Shown one piece after another: positions 53,992 to 61,247 of a DNA stretch of 64,000 nucleotides. Made by a program: the position numbers and the translations under genes. Source of the DNA: Pseudomonas serboccidentalis. Lineage in GTDB: Bacteria > Pseudomonadota > Gammaproteobacteria > Pseudomonadales > Pseudomonadaceae. Each line of letters opens with the position of its first letter. Position 1 is the stretch's first letter. Location of the stretch: positions 5,052,262-5,116,261 of the forward strand of contig NZ_CP101655.1 in NCBI RefSeq assembly GCF_028830055.1, written 5' to 3'. The notes under the pieces are model-generated. The model did not search any database and had not been told where the DNA came from. It saw only the letters and a program-made list of their open reading frames with translations.

Positions 53992-54387
53992 TTACAAGCC
54001 GATTTGCTTGAGTCCCTCGCGCATTCCCTGATCCGCTTGCTCGCACCATTGCTTGAGGCTCAGATCCGGCGGGAGGTTACCTTCCAGGCTCTTGTATTGA
54101 CCGTCGGCCAACACTTCGCCCTTGCGCCCGAAACCTTCGTTCTTGTCGCCATCGGCCTTGTCGAACTCGCCCGGCATATTGGCAACGAACGCCACCATTT
54201 TGTTGGCGTTTTCAGTGCTGTCCGCTTTCAGATAGCCCTTGTCGACGCAATGCTTGATCAGGCCGGACATGTTGCGACCGGTGTCGTACATGCCTTTCAG
54301 GGTAGCGGGATCTGGCGTTTCTGCGCGAGCCAGGCCGGAAAGGCCGATAGTGGTGGTCAGAGCGAGGATCCAAGACGTGGCTTTCAT
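53992..54387 (-). CDS. Small periplasmic protein of unknown function
   Basis: 131 residues with a Sec signal peptide (about 1-22, ending ARA). The mature part is helical with two cysteines (HCVDKGY and KQWCEQAD) that probably form a disulfide. I do not recognise the family. AAAGGAATT ribosome site before the ATG at 54387. It probably shares a transcript with the DUF1801 gene downstream. Confidence 0.65.
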   Translation of the reverse strand: MKATSWILALTTTIGLSGLARAETPDPATLKGMYDTGRNMSGLIKHCVDKGYLKADSTENANKMVAFVANMPGEFDKADGDKNEGFGRKGEVLADGQYKSLEGNLPPDLSLKQWCEQADQGMREGLKQIGL

Positions 54388-54493
54388 ATTAATTCCTTTA
54401 AGATTAGAGCGATTTAAGTTCCATCATGGCTTCAATTACTTCTTACTCAAACAACTTATGGGCTGAGCACAGCCATCCCATTGTCCTGCCGTT

Positions 54494-55111
54494 TCAAACT
54501 CTTCTGATCCCGGACCATTGAACGGAGTCTAACGGGTTGAACTCAACTCCTTTGAATCCCTCCGCCAACTTTTTGAATATTTCAGAGCAGACCAGACTGT
54601 CGCTACCAGAAATCAGCCGTTTATATTTGAACAGGTCCAACTTCCAATCATCAGGAAGAACCAGCTTTTTAAACCTGATCGGCCTGCTATTTTCCTCTAC
54701 AAATGTGGATCTCGGATCACTGTTAGCCCGCACATCCAGTTCCTCAAACAACACGGCGTGGTAATCTTTTTTCGAGATCCTCTCACCCGCCTCTGACAGA
54801 ACCTGGATTTTCACGCTGTCGACAATATTGACTTCAACCTGACGACAGGCAGCCAGAAACTCGTCACTCACGAAATAAAAGAACTTTGAAACGCTACGGA
54901 CATCGAAGTCATAAAACTTGTCCTTGGATATAAGAACCATACCCTCCGGAAAAGGAGTGCGCGGCCCGGATTTTCCTCTTTCTGCGTACCAAGGGAAAAA
55001 GCCGAACTCCACACCCTTTGTATCTGCATAGAATTTATCAAAAAGGTCGGCATATAAAATCCCTGACGGGCAACCCGGCGCTTCTTTCTGAGACAAAACA
55101 TAATAATTCAT
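54494..55111 (-). CDS. Second paralogous immunity-protein candidate of the AHH Rhs module
   Basis: 205 residues, clearly homologous along its whole length to the gene just upstream (55132-55746). Shared stretches include YVLSQKE, PEGMVLISKDKFYDFD, AVLFEELDVR, FKKLVLP and LISGS. The LFKYKRLISGSDSLVCSEIFKKLAEGFKGVEFNPLD end resembles the DUF1629/Imm11-Imm43 type of polymorphic-toxin immunity protein, but I hold that loosely. It is the last gene of the Rhs module and visibly AT-richer than the surrounding genes. Start at 55111, where the paralog begins; an extension to 55156 exists. Cytosolic. Confidence 0.72.
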   Translation of the reverse strand: MNYYVLSQKEAPGCPSGILYADLFDKFYADTKGVEFGFFPWYAERGKSGPRTPFPEGMVLISKDKFYDFDVRSVSKFFYFVSDEFLAACRQVEVNIVDSVKIQVLSEAGERISKKDYHAVLFEELDVRANSDPRSTFVEENSRPIRFKKLVLPDDWKLDLFKYKRLISGSDSLVCSEIFKKLAEGFKGVEFNPLDSVQWSGIRRV

Positions 55112-55131
55112 CGTATTGCAACCAGCCATAC

Positions 55132-55746
55132 TCAAACTGGCTTGATAGCCGACCAAACCACATCTTCCAAAGGCGTAAAGTTCACCCCTTTTATATCTTT
55201 TGCAAGCGCCTTGAACTCACCCGAGCAAATAAGTGTATTACTTCCTGAAATCAACCCTTTGAACTTGAACAGGTGACGTTTGAAGTCGGTAGGCAGCACT
55301 AACTTCTTGAACCTGAAAATCAATCCATCCTCTTCTATAAAAGTAGAAGCAGGATCGGTCTCCGAGCGCACATCCAGCTCTTCAAAAAGTACGGCATTGT
55401 AATTTTTTGATGAGATTTTTTCCCCGCCCTTGGAAACCACCTGAATGGCTACAGCATCAGTAACGCCTACGTCTAAATCGCTGCAAACAGACATGAAGTC
55501 GTCACTAACTATGTAAAATCGCGCCACGCTCCTTATATCAAAATCATAGAATTTGTCTTTAGAAATAAGCACCATCCCTTCAGGATAGGGCGTGTGTGTT
55601 TTGTAATGGATTTTCTCCGCATACCACGAAAAAAAACCATGCTCGACAGCTTTGGTATCCGAGTAAAATTTATCGTAAAGATCGGCTTGCAAGAAGCCTG
55701 TCGGGCAACCAGGCTCTTCCTTTTGAGAAAGCACATAAAATTCCAT
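55132..55746 (-). CDS. Immunity-protein candidate directly downstream of the AHH Rhs toxin
   Basis: 204 residues, cytosolic, paralogous to the next gene. It starts 15 nt after the Rhs stop, which is the classical position for the cognate immunity protein of an Rhs tip. The C-terminal HLFKFKGLISGSNTLICSGEFKALAKDIKGVNFTPLEDV pattern resembles DUF1629/Imm11-type immunity proteins (loose match). AT-rich composition (for example 23 G+C in bases 55381-55440) against a G+C-rich core Rhs gene is a usual mark of mobile toxin-immunity cassettes. Confidence 0.78.
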   Translation of the reverse strand: MEFYVLSQKEEPGCPTGFLQADLYDKFYSDTKAVEHGFFSWYAEKIHYKTHTPYPEGMVLISKDKFYDFDIRSVARFYIVSDDFMSVCSDLDVGVTDAVAIQVVSKGGEKISSKNYNAVLFEELDVRSETDPASTFIEEDGLIFRFKKLVLPTDFKRHLFKFKGLISGSNTLICSGEFKALAKDIKGVNFTPLEDVVWSAIKPV

Positions 55747-55761
55747 ATCAACTCTCCCTGC

Positions 55762-58700
55762 TTATCGAAGTCGGCGTTGTCTTGTTCCGCGCACTGACAG
55801 ACTTGCTCTTAATCTTGTCTGAATCGCGGATATCTGAGCTCGCGCCTGAGCTTCATCGATGACACCAGCCTCATATTTGCTCCTGACGGTCGTCACCATG
55901 TTGTTAACCATCGGGCTATAAACCTTACCATGCGATCCGCAATGATAAAAAACGCGCTTGGTTTGTTTCGCCTTATCCGCACTGTCAGGCATCAATAACC
56001 CGTTTGCCTTTTTATCGCGGTCTGCGCCCATCCCGATATCCGAGAAGAAGCTGGCTTGCCTTCCCCACACTTCCTCAGGAATGAGGTGATGCGCCTGCAT
56101 TTTGTCATGGGTTGTGCCGCCGAGCGCTCGATTGAGCGCAGTACTGCACAACCCGTTCGGGTCGACCCACTGCGTGGGGCTGACCGCATACTGATAGAAA
56201 TTGATCCCCCCGGCGTAGCTGATCGGATCGCGAGAAATGAAGCGGCCGACCTCCGGGTCATAGTACCGATGCCGGTTGTAATGCAGGCCGGTCTCATGAT
56301 CGTGGTACTGCCCCATAAAGCGGATCGGGTTAGTCAGCCCTTGTTGATGAGCTGAGGGCGAGTGATGCTCGATTGCGCTGCCCCACGCTTTATATTGCGC
56401 GCTCCACGCCACTTCGCCTTGCTGGTCGGTAAGTTCCTGCGGTGTGCCGAGGTGGTCACACTGGTACCACGCGATGGCATCAAAGGCTTGCGCAATCGGC
56501 TTGTGATTCCACAGTGGGTCTTCTTCCTGAGCGTAGGCATCATCATAGGTGGGTTGATTGGCAAGACTGATCGGCCTGTGACTCAATGCCTGGGCAACGG
56601 GAGCGAATGTCGCCGGCTCGAATACATAATGGACAGTACGGCCCGTATCACCATCATGTTGAACCGGACTGCTTTCCCATGCCAGATGGTCACCATCCCA
56701 GCCAAACAGCGTGAAACCGCAGCCCAATTCACGCTGTTTGCGGGCATGCTCATTGCGGTTCCAGAGCGAACCGGCCTCTGGACGCTGTTTGTAGTGAGCG
56801 CTGGAGTTTTTATGCAAGCGGCGACCGAGTGGGTCGTACGCATAATCCACCACCAGGCGGTCGTCTTCGAAACGCACCAGACGATCGAACAGATCCCATT
56901 GCATCTGACTATGACGGCCGTTTTGCCAACGTTTGATCAGGTTTCCACGCGCGTCGTATTCATAGTGCGTCCCGGCATACTCACGCAACAGGTTGTCGAG
57001 AAGTTTGCTGCGGGGCGCCGACTGGTCCAGCGGCCTGATGATTTCAAAAGCCGTGTCATCCAGAAGATTACCGGCCGGATCGAATGCGAAGGTTTCCACG
57101 CCAAGACGGGAAACAGCACCGATCAGCCGACCGACTGGATCGTAACGATAGGACAACGGGCCACGGCGACTGTCATTGATATCGGTCAGTTGACCAGCGG
57201 CATCATATTTATAGTCTCGTTTGAGCAGCACAGATTTATCGTCGCTACGCCCGAGCAACTGTTCGAGCAGCCGACCTGCCGGATCCCACTTCTGTGTTTG
57301 CAACAAGTGATTGCCTTGATGTCGTGCCACTTCACGATGCAAATCGTCTCGCTCGTAACCGATCAACTCGTGGTCGTCCAGACGCATCCCCAGCAAGTGC
57401 CCACTGCCATAGGTGAGCCAGCTGACGCGATGCCCGTCAGGGCGGATAGTCGCAACCCGCTGATTGAGCACATCGTACTCATGCTGCCAAACCGCGACTT
57501 TCGGACGCTCCAACTGCAGATAGTGTTGATGTTCACGCACCAGGTTGCCAGCCAGGTCATGGAACCATTGCAGGCGGCTATCGGTATTGCTTGCAAAAAT
57601 GAGGTGGCCGTTGCCGTCATAGGCAAAGGTCTCGCTCTGCTGCTGATCACCCAGAGTGGCGCGACGCTCAATCACGCGGTTCATCGGATCGTAACGCAGC
57701 TCGATGCACCGCTCCCCGTTGTACATACTGGCCAGGCGTCCGGATTCCGGCTCATACACATAGCGAGTGGAACGGCCATCGAAACCGGTTTCGTCAAGCA
57801 GCCGGCCGATCGGATCGTAGGTGAAATGCGCACGGCGTTCGTTTTCGTTTTCCAGGGCGACCAGACGACCAAGCTTGTCCCAGCGATACCGGACCGCATG
57901 CTCCAGCGCATCAACCCGTTCAGCAATCAATCCTGCGGCGGTGTAATTCCAGGTGGTGCAACGATCCAGGCCATCGACATGAGCCAGCAAACGGCCTTCC
58001 GCATCGCGCTCAAAACGCTCTTCGGTCTTGTCCGGGTGCTTGATCAACATCAGTTGCCCGGCGTTGTACGCGTACTCGGTGCTCTGACCGGCGGCATCTG
58101 TGAAGCAAACCATTTGCCCACGTTCGTTGTACTCCCAAGCACTGGTCTTGCCTGAGCAGTCGACGTACTCCACCAGTTGCCCGGAAGTATTGTAGGAAAG
58201 CTTTTTTTCGTTGCCGTTGGCGTCTTTGACGGCGACCAACAAGCTCGCCGGGCTGTAGGCGTATTCGGTCTTGTTGCCCAGGGGGTCGACACTCTCGACA
58301 AGATTGCCTTTATCGTCGTAAGCCCTCACCCACTGGCCGCCCTCGGCATCGCTGATCTTGATCAGTTGGTCGAGATCGTCGTAGGCATAGTGCACCACCG
58401 TGTCATCGGCACGAATGTGCTCGAGAAGATTGCTTCGCTCGTCGTAGCTGTAGCGTTCAGAACGCCCATCAGCACGAACGTGGCGAATGACGTTCTTGGC
58501 GTCATCGCGGAAGAACCAATCGGAGCGATCATCGGCGTGCCGGATGCGGTAGGTATAACCAAGGCTGTCAAAGTAGTGCCAGGTTTCGTGACCGAGCGCA
58601 TCTGTGACATACACCAGACGAATGTTTTCATCCCATTCCAGACGCGTATCGAAACTGCCGTCATCAGCCCACTCGCGAACAGCCTTCGCGTCGGCGCCGT

Positions 58701-60468
58701 CGCCTTGCCACTGCAAATTCATACCCCGGCCAGTGCGGTCGGTGTAACGGGTGATCAGGTGGTGTTGATACTGATAACGCCAGGCAGCACCATTTTCATC
58801 CTGGGCCTGAACCAGATCGCCTGCCGAATCGTACACATAGGAACAAAGCTGACGCAGAGGTTCACCGTCACGAATCTCCCAGAGCCCGGTCAAACGCCCC
58901 TGTTCGTCAATCATCGTGCCGAGATGCAGATGCACCTTGCCCGGTTCACCTTCATACGTGATCAGGTCAGACAGTACTGTCCGGTCACCCTGCTGGTGCT
59001 CGTAATGCAACATGAGGCCGGCGCCGCTTCGCAACTCCACACCGACCAGCAAAAATTGTTGACCACGACGCACATAGGTTTCCTTGCGTTCGAAACCACG
59101 GCAGAGCAGCAACTTGTCGTCACTCACCCGAACAACGGTGAGATTTTCAATCGCATCGTAGTGAAACAGCCCGATTTCAGGCAGCGGATAGTCATGGCTA
59201 CGCCCATCCGCATCATGGAACTGCAAGGCACCGTCGACGAGGTCGAAGCGTGTTGTGAATGACGTAATCCATCGTGCACCCAGATCGCCCTGGTCATAGG
59301 CCTGCAGGTCTGAGCTGTAGATGCGCGTCCACTCGATCGGGAATGGGCCGGTCAGGTTGAAATCCGTGTGAGCAATACTTTCGGAACCGACCGCAAAGCT
59401 GATGCTGTCGCAAGTACCAGGACACGTACCATTTTTTTCCGCATTGGGTTTCTTCTTCGCCGGGACTTCCGTTTTCCTGACTTCGGTTCTGCCCTCGCCC
59501 GCCCGGTGTTTGGCTTGGCTCGTACCCCCCACCTTCACGTGCCCCGCGACACCACGCCTGTTACGCAGATGCCAGGCTTTCACAGCCTTGGCCAATACGA
59601 TCAAGAGCGCACCGATAGAAAACGGCATGTTCGGATCGCTGAGTTTTTTTAACTGGGTCCGTAACTCCGGCCCCATGGCAACCAGAATTTTTGTCTGATC
59701 GTGGACGAGTTTCTTGGCCTCCTTAGGCAACAAGTGCTTGGCAGCACTGTTCACTACGCCCTTCCCGGCCGCTTTATAGACATCGCAGGCAGCATCAAAA
59801 ATATTGCTGATAGCTTTGCTGGGGTCATGCAGGAGTTGTCCTCCCACACCGTCCATTTTTTTCCCTGCTCGCTTGAGGTCAACACCCGAATCAAGATCAG
59901 CGTCTACGACCGCGTTCAACCCCGTGGCAATCTGCTTCAGGAACTCCTCACCCTTTTGCCCGGCTTTATCCAGTAAATCCGGCAAGGCGGATTGGGCCGT
60001 CTTAACGAAATGATCAATCTCGCCAACAATCGTCGCGTTCAGGTGACCGGCAATCACGTTGATCAACGCATCGCCCAAGAGAGCCTTGCCAGCGACCTTC
60101 ATTTCCTGCCTGACCAGGTAAAGCGTCGGTCGCAGGCTCATGCGTGCGGCAGCCATATTCGCCGGCACAGGTATGACGCCAATAAGGTCGATGCCAAGAC
60201 TGACCCAATCCAGCGGATCACGCTTTTGACTACGCGATAAAACGGCAATGTCATTCAATACATCGACCAGCGCCATGATGTTGCCGACTACGGGCAGGGC
60301 TCCGGCGAAATACTTGATCCGTTCAAGCGTTACATAACCACCACTGACTTCCTGCAGCCATGCATCGAACTTGGCAGCATCGCGTCCGACGTCCGCTACT
60401 TGAATCTGATTAAGCGGTACAACAGCGACCTGGGATTCTCGTTTTACCGCAGCAGTTTCAGTCGTCAT
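55762..60468 (-). CDS. Rhs polymorphic toxin with C-terminal AHH nuclease
   Basis: About 1568 residues. N-terminal 330 residues hold hydrophobic helical stretches (VVGNIMALVDVLNDIAVL and DWVSLGIDLIGVIPVPANMA) of the type that follows a PAAR spike. The Rhs shell follows from TCPGTCDSISFAVG, with dozens of YD repeats, up to the conserved boundary RFISRDPI...WVDPNGL. The variable tip is 128 residues (55765-56148) with the AHH motif in QAHHLIPEEVW, an HNH-type nuclease expected to cut DNA or RNA in rivals. A PAAR gene lies just upstream and immunity candidates downstream. Start is ATG 60468; a TTG four codons earlier is possible. Confidence 0.9.
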   Translation of the reverse strand: MTTETAAVKRESQVAVVPLNQIQVADVGRDAAKFDAWLQEVSGGYVTLERIKYFAGALPVVGNIMALVDVLNDIAVLSRSQKRDPLDWVSLGIDLIGVIPVPANMAAARMSLRPTLYLVRQEMKVAGKALLGDALINVIAGHLNATIVGEIDHFVKTAQSALPDLLDKAGQKGEEFLKQIATGLNAVVDADLDSGVDLKRAGKKMDGVGGQLLHDPSKAISNIFDAACDVYKAAGKGVVNSAAKHLLPKEAKKLVHDQTKILVAMGPELRTQLKKLSDPNMPFSIGALLIVLAKAVKAWHLRNRRGVAGHVKVGGTSQAKHRAGEGRTEVRKTEVPAKKKPNAEKNGTCPGTCDSISFAVGSESIAHTDFNLTGPFPIEWTRIYSSDLQAYDQGDLGARWITSFTTRFDLVDGALQFHDADGRSHDYPLPEIGLFHYDAIENLTVVRVSDDKLLLCRGFERKETYVRRGQQFLLVGVELRSGAGLMLHYEHQQGDRTVLSDLITYEGEPGKVHLHLGTMIDEQGRLTGLWEIRDGEPLRQLCSYVYDSAGDLVQAQDENGAAWRYQYQHHLITRYTDRTGRGMNLQWQGDGADAKAVREWADDGSFDTRLEWDENIRLVYVTDALGHETWHYFDSLGYTYRIRHADDRSDWFFRDDAKNVIRHVRADGRSERYSYDERSNLLEHIRADDTVVHYAYDDLDQLIKISDAEGGQWVRAYDDKGNLVESVDPLGNKTEYAYSPASLLVAVKDANGNEKKLSYNTSGQLVEYVDCSGKTSAWEYNERGQMVCFTDAAGQSTEYAYNAGQLMLIKHPDKTEERFERDAEGRLLAHVDGLDRCTTWNYTAAGLIAERVDALEHAVRYRWDKLGRLVALENENERRAHFTYDPIGRLLDETGFDGRSTRYVYEPESGRLASMYNGERCIELRYDPMNRVIERRATLGDQQQSETFAYDGNGHLIFASNTDSRLQWFHDLAGNLVREHQHYLQLERPKVAVWQHEYDVLNQRVATIRPDGHRVSWLTYGSGHLLGMRLDDHELIGYERDDLHREVARHQGNHLLQTQKWDPAGRLLEQLLGRSDDKSVLLKRDYKYDAAGQLTDINDSRRGPLSYRYDPVGRLIGAVSRLGVETFAFDPAGNLLDDTAFEIIRPLDQSAPRSKLLDNLLREYAGTHYEYDARGNLIKRWQNGRHSQMQWDLFDRLVRFEDDRLVVDYAYDPLGRRLHKNSSAHYKQRPEAGSLWNRNEHARKQRELGCGFTLFGWDGDHLAWESSPVQHDGDTGRTVHYVFEPATFAPVAQALSHRPISLANQPTYDDAYAQEEDPLWNHKPIAQAFDAIAWYQCDHLGTPQELTDQQGEVAWSAQYKAWGSAIEHHSPSAHQQGLTNPIRFMGQYHDHETGLHYNRHRYYDPEVGRFISRDPISYAGGINFYQYAVSPTQWVDPNGLCSTALNRALGGTTHDKMQAHHLIPEEVWGRQASFFSDIGMGADRDKKANGLLMPDSADKAKQTKRVFYHCGSHGKVYSPMVNNMVTTVRSKYEAGVIDEAQARAQISAIQTRLRASLSVRGTRQRRLR

Positions 60469-60586
60469 GACAACATCCAACAGACCGGAGGTCTCTTCGG
60501 GTGGTTATTGAAGGTGCAGACCTCTGGCGACCAGGCGATACAACGCCCCTGATCGGAGATCCGGTTCCCTATCGAAATTCAGTGGC

Positions 60587-60850
60587 TCAGCTGACAACCG
60601 CCCCTTTCGGGCCGCTGGCAATGAGTGCCGCACCGCAGGCGGTTTTCATGCCGTCGAGCGCGATGGGCACGCCATCGACGGTGTAGGTGCTGCTGCCCTC
60701 GGCAATCGGGAAAATCCCCTTGCACAACGGGCAACTGACCTTGTGACCGAGCCCGGCAATCGGCTTGCCGTTGAGATCGGTCCGGGAGAACGCTTCGAGC
60801 ACCTTGCCACCGTGAGTGGTGGAGTCGCCCAAGCGAATGGCGTCTTTCAT
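60587..60850 (-). CDS. PAAR-domain spike protein
   Basis: 87-residue protein that sharpens the type VI secretion spike and carries effectors. It has the PAAR fold pattern: IRLGDSTTHGGKVLEA at the start, CPLCKG, then VDGVPIALDGMKTACGAALIAS, with His and Cys residues placed to bind the tip zinc. Located 118 nt upstream of the full-length Rhs gene, which it likely delivers, and 67 nt downstream of the small immunity candidate. No VgrG gene is in the window. Confidence 0.88.
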   Translation of the reverse strand: MKDAIRLGDSTTHGGKVLEAFSRTDLNGKPIAGLGHKVSCPLCKGIFPIAEGSSTYTVDGVPIALDGMKTACGAALIASGPKGAVVS

Positions 60851-60917
60851 GTTGTCACTCCTTTGACCTTGGCCTGTCTATTGGCACGGATGCACGATGC
60901 AGACATTCAAGCGCTGT

Positions 60918-61247
60918 TCAAACAATGCCCTTGATGCGAAATGCTTCCTTGAGCTGCACCTCTTCATCTTCCTCACCATCCTCAAGACATCTATAGGCAC
61001 TGTCACCCAGCGCCGAAAGCATGGTCTGGTACAGGCTCAATGATTTGAAATTGACCTGAAGCCACAGAACGCTCTCGTTTTCATGGATCAATCGAGCGTC
61101 ATAATCAGCGCTGCTGTTGAGCGACCGATCTTTCAAGTAGAGATCACCGGGCTGCACGCGAACACACGCGTCGCTGCCCTCTACTTCGCTCATTACCTTA
61201 CTGGCAGAGGTGGTGTCGTCGAACACCAGTTTGTATTCGTAACTCAT
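60918..61247 (-). CDS. Immunity-protein candidate for the partial Rhs toxin
   Basis: 109 residues, acidic (HENESVLW and CLEDGEEDEEVQL segments), cytosolic, no family I recognise. Its ATG overlaps the stop of the Rhs toxin gene by 4 nt (ATGA), so the two are translated together. That coupling, its small size and its position directly after the toxin tip are the evidence for an immunity role. An acidic partner suits a basic tip. AT-rich compared with the Rhs core. Confidence 0.75.
   Translation of the reverse strand: MSYEYKLVFDDTTSASKVMSEVEGSDACVRVQPGDLYLKDRSLNSSADYDARLIHENESVLWLQVNFKSLSLYQTMLSALGDSAYRCLEDGEEDEEVQLKEAFRIKGIV

Noticed and set aside
55381..55440. Prophage or genomic island border near the AT-rich immunity genes
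   Set aside because: No integrase, attachment repeat or phage gene is present; the tRNA-Gln nearby is intact but I found no repeat of its 3' end to the left or right. The AT-richness is explained by toxin-immunity cassette exchange.
56362..59262. Two long plus-strand frames opposite the Rhs shell
   Set aside because: Repetitive hydrophobic and Thr/Val-rich translations arise from the complement of YD repeats; no start context.
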